Shown: piece after piece, positions 22,996 to 35,589 of the stretch | Position numbering within the stretch: the stretch's first letter is position 1 | How the letters are laid out: every line of letters begins with the position of its first letter | Origin: Alviniconcha marisindica | Lineage: Eukaryota; Mollusca; Gastropoda; Provannidae | Direction: 5' to 3' | DNA length: 64,000 nucleotides | Assembly (NCBI GenBank): GCA_018857735.1 | Contig: JABMCL010000509.1 | Coordinates: 956,001 to 1,020,000 of the forward strand | Made by a program: the position numbers and the translations under genes | The notes under the pieces: model-generated | The model's input: only the letters and a program-made list of their open reading frames with translations | Told to the model about the DNA's origin: nothing | The model's database searches: none

Positions 22996-23415
22996 GTGCT
23001 ATTCCAAATGTTCGAAGTAGGCGGCCATGTGCATTGTGAGCATGCGCACATGTCACAAAGGCAATGCTTCCGGTCTCATGATCATCTCATTTGTCGTCTG
23101 TACGCATACAAACCAGTGCGGCCTCACAATTTGTCTGGTGATCGTCTGATCAACACTCTGAAACATGAAGAAGGGACGGGTGGATTCTGCTTTAAATACG
23201 GCACCAGTGGTGACGTGTATGAAAACGCTGATGATGGTGTTCAACTTCATATTTTGGGTGAGAATCTTTTTTTCTGTTTTCAGTATTATATTTGCGGACG
23301 CCAGGCTGAAAATCTGGAACTTGCTGAGCGGAAAGTGAAAAGCAAAATCGGTGCATCCTACAGGTTGCTGCTCTTGAGCAATCTGTGTCTTGGGTCACAT
23401 TTGATCTACATCTAA
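22996..23415 (+). other. Unassigned open frame of about 139 codons
   Basis: Open through a stretch of near-balanced composition but with no recognised domain, signal peptide or membrane segment. It starts ahead of the LINE at 23,490 and may be a remnant of the LINE's upstream part. I do not claim it is a gene. Confidence 0.2.
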
Positions 23416-23489
23416 TGAGTTTTTACAAGTAATGTTGATATTCTTCATTATTTGTTCAATTCATGAACAAAGATTCAAACACTCCCATC

Positions 23490-25760
23490 ACGAAGGTAAA
23501 CAGTACTCCAACCAGCTAAACCAGATAATTCTTGACCTTGTCATAGAGAATGACTTGGACTTTGGAGCAGCAGGCAGACTTTCCCACCCGGAAAGACAAG
23601 ACTCTAGATCTTATCATGACTACCCACCCAAGCTTCAAAACTCGATGCAAACCACAGCCGGCAGTAGCCAACAGCGACCATGGCTTAGTGCGGTTACAAA
23701 GTCTACGACACTTCTCTCTCTCCCCCCCCCCCCCCCCCCCCCCCCCATCATCCAAAGCCTCCACGTCGCAAGACATATCTGTGGAAACAAGCCAACATCG
23801 AAGGCATCAACTGATCAAGCAGGATGTACATAAATACACACCAGCCTTCACTTGTGACCCAGACTACTGCATCACCTCATGCCCTAGAGCAGATATATCT
23901 GGACAGACTTCAGGGAGAAACTCCACCAGATCTTGGAGTTCAAGCGAGTCCCATCCAAGACCATTCTAATTTCCACCCCAGATATAGTAGCCCTTGGATC
24001 AACACATCAGTCCACATGGCTGTCCATAGGAAAAAGTGAGCACACAAACAAGCACGGAAGATGGGTAAGAAGGACGCAGATCGCTACAGACGACTGGAAA
24101 CCCAGACAGAGTACAAGATCAGACAGGCCAACAAAAGGTATATGGAAGAGAATGTCAGCAAGGGACAGGAGTCCACAGGAGTTTCCCCTTTGAAGGACAA
24201 AGGAGGGTTTCCTGAAAAGCGACAATGTTAGCAAGGACAAGGTGGAAATCCTGAACCACCAGTTCAAATCTGTCTTCACTGAGGAGGACACCACCAACAT
24301 CCCCAGCAAAGGCAAGAGCCTTTCCCAGACATGCCAAACATCACAGTCAGTGATACAAACTTCTCCAAAATCTCTGCCTTGAAATTATAATGGACCAAAC
24401 TCCACCCCAGCCTTCATATTGAAGACAGCAGCAGACAAGCTCATCCCAGTGCTGAAGGGGATCTTCCAGCTCTCTATGGATCTTGGTCAGCTACCCTCAG
24501 ATTGGAAAGAGACCAACATCATGCTGATCTTCAAGTTCAAGAAGGAGGACCACCATCAGCCTACCAACTACTGCCCAGTATCCCTAACATCCATCATCAG
24601 CAAGATACTGGAGCGCATTATCCACAGCAGCATCATGCAACACTTTGATGGCCACCAGATACTGTCCCATGCCCAGCATGGCTTTAAAAAGAAGCAGTGG
24701 ACTGATGTGGTCATGTGAAACACAACTACTGGTCACTGCCCGTGACATTGTCAAGAACCTAGCTCAAGGAGACCTAGTAGACCTGGCGTCGCTTGACTTT
24801 TCCAAGGCCTTCAGCAGAAACCACTGCTACGGAGTGATTAACAACACTCTGAGTTGGATCCAGGTATTCCTCACCAGCAGAAGTCAGCAGGTGGTCCTAG
24901 AAGGTGCACACTCGTCCCTGTCTCCAGTCCTGTCTGGTGTACCCCAAGGTACAGTTTTGGGACCTCTTCTGTTTGTGGCTTCCATCAACGATCTTCCTGA
25001 TGCAATCAAGTCCTCTAACATCAGACTGTTCGCAGATGACAGCCTCCTCTACAGGAAAATCTGCAACCAGGAACTGCTGCAACAGGACCTACAGTGCTTG
25101 GAGGGTTGGGAGAACACTTGGCAGATGAGCTTCAACACCATCAAATTTAACCAAGCAAACAAAAGAGCATACTCCCAACAACCTACCATCTCCATGGACA
25201 ACAACTAGTGGTGGTGAGCTCCAGAAAATACCTGGGGGTAATGGTCACAGATGACCTCTCCTGGACAGACTATATGCTGAGATGGTGGTGGCCAAAGGAA
25301 ACAGGACACTGGGCTTCCTCCGGAGGAGCTTCCAAGGCTGCACCACAAAGATCAGGTCCGCCACGTACGTCACTATGGTACACCCTATGCTGGAATACAC
25401 ATCAACTGTCTGGGACCCCCACAAGCGGAAAGGTACAGCATCAAGCAGCAAGGTATGCCTGCAACAATTTCAGAAACAGGATGCCTGGTACCATACAATT
25501 GCTGCTCGACAGTCTGAAATGGAACAGCCTTGAACAACGCAGGCTCCACAACCACCCCCGTGTGCTGTACTGGATCAGCAGGTTGGTCGACTTGAATTGG
25601 AAGCCCAGAAACTATGTCGTACTTCAAACAAAATCAACATGCTGTACAAGTTTGTAGGTGGCCTGTTTGGCACCAAACCCAGAGAGGGAACTCACGTCTT
25701 CACCCAAAACCCAGCCCATGGCCATGAGACCAAGCTTCTCGTCCCCGATTCCAAAACACA
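23490..25760 (+). pseudogene. LINE (Jockey/CR1-type), endonuclease and RT, frameshifted
   Basis: A non-LTR retrotransposon with a truncated 5' end. Endonuclease C-terminal remnants read FPTRKDKTLDLIMTTHPSF and AVANSDHGLV (23,580-23,690). The linker includes ANKRYMEENVS (about 24,130). RT blocks follow: SDWKETNIMLIF (about 24,500), YCPVSLTSIISKILERI (about 24,570), SLDFSKAFS (about 24,790), SGVPQGTVLGPLLF (about 24,935), the catalytic RLFADDSLLY (about 25,025), KYLGVMVTDDLSW (about 25,220) and a C-terminal LEYTSTVWDPHKRK (about 25,390). FADD is kept, but frameshifts (for example near 24,715, 25,150 and 25,280), deletions around the SKAF block and a poly-C insertion at 23,726 break the protein. 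Clade assignment is from motif memory. Confidence 0.9.
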
Positions 25761-26990
25761 ATAAAGTTGTAACAGACAACTTAAAGTATATCAAGCATTT
25801 CTTTAATAACCACCCTCGTTGCTTACACCAGCACAAATAAAACCAAAATCATTTGAATCTAGACGGAACTCTTTTCTTACCTGGTGCAGATGTGCCTCAT
25901 GCTTCACTGCTATGCTGCTTTCACAGTATTATTAATGCCCAAACCTTCTGGAGGGTACTGGCAACATCAATGGACAGCTGCACAGAGGTAAACAGTGCCC
26001 CTTCAGTAGCAGAACCAATTTTGGCAGACTTTGGAGGAAGGTGCTGGTAAGCGATGCTTGGAGTGTGAGTCAAACTCTGTGCAGACTGTCCTTCACAAGA
26101 GTCTTTGAAATGAGGTCTGCTCTGTGTGTGTGTGTGTGTGTGTATACATACTGTCTGCATGCAAAGACATAATAATTAATGTTTAATGTACATTAAAGAT
26201 CCTTTAGCTGGACTAAAGTTGAGACTCTCGGTACACACAGTACCAGCAATTTAAAAAAAATCCTGTGCCAGCCCAGTCAGCCAATACAGTCAACATTACA
26301 CAAAAGGGACTCCCCCGATAACATTTTAATAGAGGTCATGCTTCTCTTTTTAAAGTAAAATTTCTGTTCACCACTCCAGTCTCCACCCTGACACAACACA
26401 GTCTGCAAAACAACAGTCATGCCAAGGCGCCAGACTTTGCACTGTCAGTGTCGTCTTCATGCCTGTGCCAAAGACAGTCTGTCAAGTGTCATCCAAACAT
26501 CATTGTACTCCTATATCTTATGTTGCTTAACAGCTGGTGGTTTGATGGTTTTCTCAGTCGTTTCAAGGGTTTCTTCATTTGAAGCAGACAATGATACAGA
26601 CAATTCAGTTGACCCTGGGTGAGAAAATACTGACATATGCTTCATTGCACCATGTTGATGCAGTTAGATCTATCATAGAATGAAAGCAGAGCAGGAAAAA
26701 TCATCCAGCAAAGCTGATTTATCCAAACAGAAATAGAAGTTTTTAGAACAGTCCAGTATCTTGCAGTCAGCACTCATACTTTGGAGGGTGATGGCAGTGA
26801 ACATTTGTGCACTGTATAATACTTAATAGGCTAATTAGTTTTTGTGTGTATCATGTGACGCATTCAGCATCTGGTGTGACAGTGATTTTTCATTGTTTTG
26901 CTTGCTGATCAACACAGGAAGCGATCTTGTTTATCCTGAGATTCCACTTGCTTCTTGCAGAATGAATGCGTGTGTTTTTTCACTTCAGGA
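25760..26990. other. No gene recognised
   Basis: Holds one copy of the hairpin-arm motif (26,031-26,071) and a short (TG)n at 26,125-26,143. Confidence 0.5.
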
Positions 26991-26995
26991 GCTGC

Positions 26996-26996
<1 letters not shown>

Positions 26997-27054
<58 letters not shown>
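26997..27054. repeat. (TA)n microsatellite
   Basis: Uninterrupted TA dinucleotides. Confidence 0.95.
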
Positions 27055-27057
<3 letters not shown>

Positions 27058-27272
27058 AGTATCTAACTAGTAACAGGGATTGACTTCATACTTATTACTA
27101 TCATAGTCCAATTTACTTGTGCAGAAGACAAAAAAATATTACTATCAGTAGATGCAGAAAAGCATCGACAAGTATTTGAATTAATCCCTGAGGTTAATTA
27201 AACATATATATATGAACTATTGCAGACTGTATCCCTGTTAGTGTTACTGATAATTATAAAATTACTTAAGAA

Positions 27273-27275
<3 letters not shown>

Positions 27276-27346
<71 letters not shown>
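27276..27346. repeat. (TA)n microsatellite
   Basis: Uninterrupted TA dinucleotides. A 27 bp duplication (ACAACAA(T)AAAAGCCCTGTAGG) follows at 27,448-27,500. Confidence 0.95.
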
Positions 27347-27349
<3 letters not shown>

Positions 27350-27629
27350 AGATACGAAGATAGATATAATAGAAAAATACTAATTGCTATTTTCATAAAA
27401 TTGATGTGTTCTTGACAAGTGTAATGTAAATCAGTGATGATAAAGACAACAATAAAAGCCCTGTAGGAAGTATTATAACAACAAAAGCCCTGTAGGATTA
27501 GGAAGTGTTGTAATGAAAATATTTAATAAAAAGAGATTTTGTTGTAATGTTTGATGACCATGGCATAAGTTCACATAACAAACAACTCAACCAAAAGCAG
27601 ATAAATATCCTACATCTCATTGCTTTTAC

Positions 27630-27780
27630 AGTTTTAGCTTCAAAAAGGGGTTCACGCTCCAAAATTAGCTTTTTGTGTTGTGTCCTAGTGGATGATATGT
27701 GTTATGGTGGAATAGTGTTCTTTTTAACCTTGTTTTAGAATGCTAGCACTGTGGCAGTCTTTCTTGTTTCAGTTTTTTTT
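27630..27780 (+). repeat. Decayed Penelope-like tail fragment
   Basis: AAAAAGGGGTTCACGCTCC, TTGTGTTGTGTCCTA and GTTTTAGAATGCTAGCA follow the same order as in the tails at 12,470 and 47,800. Confidence 0.5.
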
Positions 27781-28719
27781 TTCATTACCTGTGTAAATTA
27801 AATGTTACTGCTTGATTTACCATAGTGTATGTGTGTACAAAAAAAGAGAGCAAATCAATCTTCCAGTTGCACATCTGATCAGTTTAACTTTAAGCATAAA
27901 AAGTTGGTTGCAGAATACAAAAAAGAAAAGATCATGTGTAACAGTGTATGCCAGACATCAAACATTACAACTAATTTCCATCATAAATGCTAAGTTATAA
28001 TATATGAAGCAGACAAGGCAATACTTTTTCAGCTACCGGTCTTTCTTCCTTCTTAACAATGCAACAGCTTGTACATAAAATATGGCATCAGACAAAAAAT
28101 AACAAGCTAATCTAAGCTAATCTTGTCTTTAAAGGCATTTAACAGCTAACATTACAAAAAACGTAGAGGAAGTATTTTCCTCTTTTGCAAGGTAACTGCT
28201 AAGGATACAACTATTCATAAAAAGCATTTTCATTGAGATAATTTTGAACCTGAGTTTTCAACCCCTCTGTCAATTTTTGTGCCCACATTTTGGCACAAAG
28301 TCATTTTATATACTGCTTAATTTAACCCATCAGTCCTCAGACATATTACGCTGAGATATCATAAGGGTTGACTATTATACATGTGATGTTGTGCAATGCA
28401 TAAAGGGATGGGGGGGAGGGGGGGGGAATCACACTTGACAGTATTCATTTCCAAATATCCAACTAAATCAACCTGGCTACTAAGTACTATAGCAGAGTCA
28501 GGGGCCAAACCCTGACTGGCAAAATAATCTTCATAGTCATCCCACACTCCAAGCCTCAGGTTCCAGCACCCTTCATCCAAACTCAGCTGTAACCGGTTAT
28601 TAAATTTAGGGGGCACTCTTTATTTCTGCGCATTTGTCCACCAGATTTGCCTAAGTTAAGTCTATCTCATGTTGTCAGACCCCTCAGTAAAATTTGCAAA
28701 AAAGGTTTGGGCACTGTTA

Positions 28720-28885
28720 GTATTACTAAATAAGACTATGGAATTAAGGTAGCACTGAGGTATCAACTCAAAGCAACAGGTATTAGCATACTGTAACTAA
28801 GACTGTGAAATTACAGTATCAAGGCAGCAGGTATTAGTATTTTATAACTAAGACTGGAATTAAGGTATTATTGAAGCACTCATGT
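28720..28885 (+). repeat. Diverged tandem repeat, about 62 bp unit, three copies
   Basis: GTATTAG/AACTAAGACT/GGAATTAAGGTA segments recur in order three times. Confidence 0.6.
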
Positions 28886-28889
28886 AAAC

Positions 28890-29890
28890 ACAGGGCACGG
28901 GCAAAAGTCCCATATATATATATGTATTAAAAATGATTTTGGTTTTATGTGTGCCAGCATACGCATCATGAACATATGGAGAGAAAAAATTCCACCTGGT
29001 AAAGTGGTATAATTCGAGTCTTCTGTCACAAAATTGCTGCTAATGCTATATTATCTGAAGGTTTTGGGAAACATCTTCTTTCAAGCAGGCCTTAAAAACT
29101 CATATATATATCTCTTCAAATCTGCATATAATTAATAATACCCCCCCCCCCCCCCCCCCCTCCCCCAACCACACGCCCCACTGTGTGTGTGTGCAATATC
29201 CTGCTGTACATTTTTGTATTTGCAGTATATCTACTTATACATGTGTGCTAAAATCAGAGTTTGGTCGTGTTTGGTTACTGACAACTGGTTTATTTACTGA
29301 AATTGATGTATGTAAATTCTTGCGTATGGCCCAAAACCTTTTTTATTTTATGGCACATTGTGCCCTAGATCTTGCTAGGGATCATGTGCCATAGAAATGT
29401 CCATTATTATTATTAAACCTGTGACATAAGCAATTTATGGCAGTGGTTGGAAGAAGGAATATATAAATCATTGCTTGGGGGTTGCAGTCCTTGAATGCCA
29501 GCACTCCCAGCTGACTGGAATCATTTTGTTTTCATAGGACCAGTTACTGTGCATAATTGTACAATGAAAGCATTGAGACTGCAGATCTCTGCACAATGGC
29601 AGATGAAGAAACAATAATGGTTTAAATGAGCTCTGCAAAACTGTTTGGAGAAGTATTGAACCAGCTCTGACCAAACTATTTCATTTTTGTCCCACTGATG
29701 AAGTTCCAAATAATAATGGCAGTACAGTGAGAGTGTAAACTGACTGAATGAGAGCTATTGAACTAGTTTAGTAGAACAGTTACTGAGTTAGCTATTAAAC
29801 TAATTTGTTCTGTCTGTCTCTCGCATTCATGCCTTATGTATGTATATATATATAGAGAGAGAGAGAGATATAGATATATATATATATAGA
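28890..29890. other. No gene recognised
   Basis: Poly-C at 29,143-29,162; a tail-like stretch at 29,325-29,420 ending in (ATT)n; short TA/GA tracts at 29,840-29,895. Confidence 0.5.
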
Positions 29891-29894
29891 TATA

Positions 29895-30000
29895 TATAAA
29901 TGATGCCTGTAATTTGATATTTACTCATTGGTGGCTTGGCAAGGACTAGTTGTTAGGTTTTTGACTGATTGCCATTGGCATTGCAATGACTGGTACCTAC
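29895..30000 (-). repeat. Interspersed tail-type repeat (reverse copy)
   Basis: Reverse complement of the family at 16,143 and 37,540. Confidence 0.6.
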
Positions 30001-30085
30001 TTTATACACCCATAGAACTCCACCCAGTCCCATTTCAACTGCCTGTGAGGGTGACTTTTTTTCTTTTGTTTTCCCCCTCTCCCTT

Positions 30086-30701
30086 AAGCCTGTTCTTAAC
30101 TGGGCGAATGTTTGTTTGCTGAACATACTTCGGACACTTCGACGAGCAGTGATTCATTTCTTAATTGAATTTTTAGTTCGCCGAACATGGTTCGGACAGT
30201 CCAAACTTTACTTCGTTCTCAACTGGCTCGTAATGAGATGCAAGCTTCGGCCCGAACTTGCAGCAGATGCGCAGCAGACAGCATGATCAAAAATGTAGGC
30301 TAAAGTCAAGTCATGTCAAGTCAATATACTTTAATCATCCCTCACAGGGTAATTCAACTAACTACTATCTCATTCTGGGTCTCCGAGACAAGGCTGTGCC
30401 TCCCACAAGTCAACAAATAAACAAATTCCCTCCGAAGCGAGTGAAGAACCTAGCGACACCGTCATCCATTTTGATTTTGATTTTTTCTTCATTCACAGGA
30501 GAGCTCTGCTCTCAGCCAATCAGAGGCAATGATTGTTGAATAGGGCGAATGTTCCCAGAACATGTCGAGCGAATATAGCTTCAACGAATACTTCCAACTA
30601 GGTTCACGAAGAAAAGTTCGCCCAATTAAGAACCAACTAGCTTCGCCGAATACTTCCAACTGGGTTCGCGAAGAAACATTCACCCAATTAAGAATGGGCT
30701 T
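30086..30701. mobile_element. 616 bp MITE with 31 bp inverted ends
   Basis: The left end AAGCCTGTTCTTAACTGGGC and the complement of the right end AAGCCCATTCTTAATTGGGT agree over about 31 bp with a few mismatches. Inside the right end the subterminal motif ATACTTCCAACT followed by GGTTCRCGAAGAAA occurs twice (about 30,590 and 30,650). A retroposon-tail sequence (30,305-30,350) is nested within. No coding capacity. Confidence 0.7.
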
Positions 30702-30924
30702 TACTGTTCTTTATATCAAATAAGCATTGACTACTGTTTTCTTCTCCAATATTAGTCATATGAATTGATCAGTTGTTTTACTGCCTTATTTGCTGGTTGT
30801 AACTTGTATGTTCATAATATATAACTGAGTGATGTATGCAAGTGTGCGTCTGGCACTGTGAACATGGTTTACATGCTGTGTTTTGTGTGGAAATTCTCAT
30901 GTATAAAATTTCACCCACTCATTC

Positions 30925-31075
30925 ATGATGCCTATAATTTTATATTTACTCATCAGTAGCATAGCAAGAACTAGTTGTTAATTAATTGTTACTTGTTAGA
31001 CAGGTTTTTGACTGAACCTAAACTACAATCCTTGTAAAGTAAAGCTTTTAATAATACTTGTCGTGTTTATTTGTG
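30925..31075 (-). repeat. Interspersed tail-type repeat (reverse copy)
   Basis: Reverse complement of the family at 16,143, ending CTACAATCCTTGTAAAGTAA. Confidence 0.65.
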
Positions 31076-31079
31076 TTTG

Positions 31080-31850
31080 TAGTATAAAAAGGACTGGCTG
31101 TTAGATAGGTCCAAATGGACCTAACACTACTATTACTGAGTACTATCATTGAGTATTAAAGTTTGAGTTCGAGTTTTCGCTCTCTTCATGAATCTCTTTC
31201 CTTTTACTCATCAATCTGATAGATGTGGTACATGTATGCGTGTGTGTGCACACACACACAGATCAGCATGCCATGGCTTGAATGCTTGGCCTATCTTGAC
31301 TCCCATCACACAAAATGGATGGGATGCAATCCAATACCAGTGACAACAATAATCCAATGACCACCAGTGGTTATTCCATTCCATATAAATATTTATATCT
31401 TGAATATAAATATATTTATATCAAGCTACAGCTTGGTTGTGAGTGAAGCTTTTTGATGACAAATGCTGAAAATTGTGATCGATTTTTAAGTACTTCTATA
31501 ATACATTTGCATTATGTTTATTATATAATATAAATATATATCTGTATTGTTTAATTCTAGTTCTTATAGTTATACTTCACAGAATATAGTTTCTCAGTTA
31601 TTCACTTATTGTACTGTAGCTGTATTATATATATACATTATCTAGTTTGTTCACACCACTAGTTACTAAAATTGTAAGATTGCATTATATTATGTGTGTT
31701 GATGCAATTCACTGTGAGACTAAAATGATATTGTGATATCAAATAAATAAATCCTGTCTCCTCTAAAATGATATAGAGAGAGAGAGAGAGAGAGATATCT
31801 ATAGATATATATGAAGTTGATGAAGGTCAGGTGAGATGAAAAAGGGAGAT
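31080..31850. other. No gene recognised
   Basis: AT-rich, with short TA and GA tracts. Confidence 0.5.
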
Positions 31851-32790
31851 GTGTCCAAATTTTCACTACCATTGGGAGATATCTTAAACTGCTCAACCTT
31901 TTGTAGCCAAGCTTGATATGAAAAGACAGTGCATTATTATGGGACATAATGATATGCAATAACAAAATTGCCTTGCTATGGTCAAGGTCACAGTGTTGGC
32001 TTAATATGTAAATAATAGGACTGTTTCTTAGCTTTCTACTACAGATTCTGAACCAATGATTATTTTTTGAGCAAACTTAGGTTGTTGGCTGAACGCCATA
32101 AGCCAAAGTGTCCAATGGAAATATTGGATTGCTGCAGTCAAGGTAAAGGTCAAAGCACATTCAAAATTGTAATTAATATTTGTCCAGGTGACATCCTCTA
32201 AATGCCTAAACCTTTTGAAATCAAACTTGGTATGGTGATACATCATCAGCTGGAGTGTTATCTGAAAAAGATGTGTTACTAACTTCTAGGTCAAGGTAAC
32301 AGTAAGGGCTCATAAGTAATCAAAATGTGACTTTCTAAGAATACTATAGTACTGTAACTTTATGAACTAATGATTCTTTCACAACCAAACTTACTTTGGT
32401 GATAGATCATCATAAGCCAAAATATCTGGTGGAAATACTGGATTGCTTTGTCAGTCACAGGCCAAGGTCATAGCAAGCATTCAAAATTTGGTGTGATGGT
32501 ACATGATCATAGCTGGAGTGTCGTGGAATTTTTATTTAAAAAAATAATTTGTTGCTGTCTTCAAGGGCACATATAATCAAAGTATGATTTTCTATTATAT
32601 CTTTTGAACTTCTGATCCTTTTGCTACCTCTTTTAACTCTGATGATACATCATCACAAGCCAAAATGTCTTGTGCAAAAAAAACTTGCTATAGTCAAGGC
32701 CACATCAAAGGTTCAAAACTTGGTTAATGTTTTGTCCAGATGATATAGATCTTCTGAATTGTTTAACTTTTTCATCTAGCCAAACTTAGT
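31850..32790 (+). repeat. AGGTCA-rich tandem repeat, roughly 155 bp period
   Basis: Recurring order of blocks: a CCAAACTTGGTATGGTGAT-like block, CATCATAAGC, GGATTGCT, TCAAGGTCACAG. AAGGTCA-type cores lie near 31,980, 32,140, 32,288 and 32,463. The array resumes at about 35,595-35,690 after inserted elements, and a related array is at 53,860-54,530. Confidence 0.75.
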
Positions 32791-32859
32791 GTATCCATGG
32801 TGCGCTCAGTACTTCAAATAACAAACTTCAAAAAGTTCAGAATGCAGCAGCAAGGCTTG

Positions 32860-32865
<6 letters not shown>

Positions 32866-32916
<51 letters not shown>
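32866..32916. repeat. (TA)n microsatellite at transposon insertion site
   Basis: Uninterrupted TA dinucleotides ending exactly at the transposon's first G. Confidence 0.95.
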
Positions 32917-32918
<2 letters not shown>

Positions 32919-35301
32919 GTCATTCTCCTGAAAACTGGACCAAAGAGGGTGCCGCTTTCCCAATAAAATAAAAATTAGACTAAAACATGAAACTTTTTAA
33001 ATTACCGCTATATTTCTGATGTAATGTGTTTGGAGAAATAAGGCAAATGCCACAATGGGTAAATGCATCATTATTTCTTGTGCTGTGAGCCTTTTTTGGT
33101 AAAAATTGCGACATTTTCATGGCCGCCATTTGTGACATGGCTATGGGATGGTTAGCTAATTGCAGATATTTCCTTGGAATCGTTCATGATGGAATAAAAA
33201 CAAGTTTCATGAGAAAGAAGGAGGCCAGTTCTTACATACAAATGGTATTTATTGTGTGTTGCTTGCTATTAACAGCTCCAAACAAAGGTAAGATAATCAG
33301 TATCTCGCACGTTACCGATGGTGTCTTCTGAGTGTGTATCACGATATTGTGACTTGTTCGCAACGGAAACTAAAGAACTTTTTTTTTTTTCATCAGCTTG
33401 GTAGATAACCACATTTCATCTTATTTTTAATGCTTGTTTGATGACATGAGAGTAGATACGAAATAAATTACAGTCATTTCTTCAGGGGTGGTTGACGTGG
33501 TGTTTTACAATGGTGTAACGTGCGAGCACACAAAATAATTATTTCTGCTTGTACCATTGACTTTCGACCTACCCTAATGTACAAGTCCACATCAGCTGAC
33601 TTGCGGCAGCAACGTTTGACCTCTTTTTGCGCTGTGTGTGGTGTATTATTTTACTAGAAAAGGGAAAGTACTGTGGTGTCTTCAGGGGTGAGGCATGTAA
33701 TGCTCGTGACACATTTTTTCCCACTCAGCTGAGTGTTTGTTTGCAACCTTTGTAACCAAACTTGGTATTGTGGTGCACCACCATGAGCTGGAATGTCATG
33801 CGAAACAATGGGATTCTATCTTCAAGGTCACGGTCACAGTGTGGGCTTATATAATCAAAATATGACAGTTTCTACTATATCTTTTATTAATTCTAAAAAC
33901 CAGTGAGTCTTTTGCAACCAAACTCAATTTGAGTGTAGATCATCATAAGCAAAGAAGTGTCCAGCGAAAATGTTGGATTGTTGTGTTCAAGATTGTTGTG
34001 TCACAGCCAAGGTTAAAAGTTTCAGTTAATGTTAGTTTGGATGATATCTTATGCATCGTTGAACCATTTGTAACCAAACCCAGTATAAGCCAGAGCATCA
34101 TATGCGAAAAATGGGTTTCTATCTTCAAGGTCAAGGTCACAGTAACTGAATTTTGGTTCATACAATCAAATATGGCTATTTCTATTATATGTTCTGAACT
34201 GCTGATTTTCGTGGGCGACCAACTTAGTTTGATAGTGCATGTTCATAAGCCAGAATGTCTTGTGAAAAGGTTGCTTTGCTGTATTCAAGGTCAAGGTCAC
34301 AGTAAAGGTTCTGAACTTCAGTGAATGTTTGCCCGGACAATATATCTGATCAGTCAAACTTAGTATGGTGATGCATCATCATCATCAGCCAGAATATCAT
34401 TCAGAAATATCATTTTGCTATCCAGATTAGTTTGATGGTACATCATCACAAGACAGGGTAAGACACCGTGAAAAGATTTTCTTGCTTTTACACAGAGCAT
34501 GAGACAGAGAATATGGCTTGGGGGACTGTGGACTAGATTGCTGCCACTCTTGGCTATCCCGATATCTAAAGCAGCAGTCAATACCGGTTCCAATCAAGAA
34601 AATGTGGAAATAACATTGCTTTTGTAATGAATATACTTGTTTATTAAGTTTTTGGTCAATGGTTCAAGTGTGTTATTCTTATATCCTTTTGTACTTGTGA
34701 TGATGTCCACATAACATGTGAGACACTCAGACAGATTACTAATTAAGTGCGATTGGTTATTAACTTTAGAAAGCAAGAAACAAATATCCCTCTGACATGT
34801 ATATTTTATATATAGAGTTCAGACCAAGTTAGTGCAAGCATTCCCCCCCCCCCCCCCCCCCAATTAGTTTGGGGGGAAAAAGAAGGAAAAGAAAAAAAAC
34901 TCAGGAAAAGAAATGTGTAATCTATTTCCTGTACTTCAAAGAAGACATTTTAAACCAAAATCGTTAAAGAAGCAAGACAATTTTTTTTTAAATGTCAGAA
35001 GTGAAAGATATTCCTTTATTAATTAGGAAATATTGTATAGTAAAATTTTAAAAAAGGCAAGAGTCAAACTGGCCACTGAGCCGACTCTTCATGCAGTTCT
35101 GGTGTCTTCTGTAACACTGAGACACTGACCTATGACGTAAAATAATGCACAATTAACCAAGTTCCAGTCACCCTGTCAGTTTATGTCTTATATTTATGTA
35201 CACAAGAGATGTCAAGCTTTCATTTCCAAACAACATAAATTCATGCTTTGAAGTTTTACCCTGTATGTCACAGTTTTGACCAGTTTTCAGGAGAATGACC
35301 C
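32917..35301. mobile_element. 2.4 kb DNA transposon with 22 bp perfect inverted ends
   Basis: GGGTCATTCTCCTGAAAACT at the left is exactly inverted at the right end (35,280-35,301). Both flanks are AT repeats, so the target duplication is unclear. An unidentified frame of about 70 codons (33,119-33,331) starts at an ATG in a CATGGCCGCC context; its product is not recognised. The middle (33,720-34,480) contains AGGTCA-type tandem repeat like that outside the element. Poly-C at 34,844-34,862. Confidence 0.75.
33720..34480 (+). repeat. AGGTCA-rich tandem repeat inside the transposon
   Basis: Cores TCAAGGTCACGGTCACAG (33,823), TCAAGGTCAAGGTCACAG (34,127 and 34,288). Confidence 0.75.
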
Positions 35302-35589
35302 ATATAGCTAAGAAATCTGACCACATCTGTCGTATTCTTCAAACTCTACATTGGCTACCAATGATACATTGCATCCAGTATCTGTCTGATCTTCTTCAAC
35401 CTTAACATCCAGCAAAACAGTTAGGATCCACATCCGGAACCCAGACATTTGTCACCCCTCATAAACACAAAAGTGTGGTGAAAGATCATTTTCTTAGGCT
35501 CTCCCAACTGTTTGGAACAGCTTGCCCCAGACACTCCACCACTCTGATTTCTTCCTTCTCTTTCTCTAAACTCTATCTTTTTTCCTTTT

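Larger units (their letters stand above)
32795..35560 (+). pseudogene. LINE 3'-end relic split by a DNA transposon
   Basis: Left piece (32,795-32,862) reads KVQNAAARLVF; right piece (35,303-35,560) reads ILQTLHWLP, a pairing typical of the C-terminal end of LINE reverse transcriptases. The 32,917-35,301 transposon and a (TA)n tract separate them. Confidence 0.7.

Noticed and set aside
28359..28616. 85-codon minus-strand frame (DEGCWNLRLGVWDDYEDYF)
   Set aside because: Plausible composition, but no splice support, no recognised domain and a G-rich tract at its end; left uncalled.
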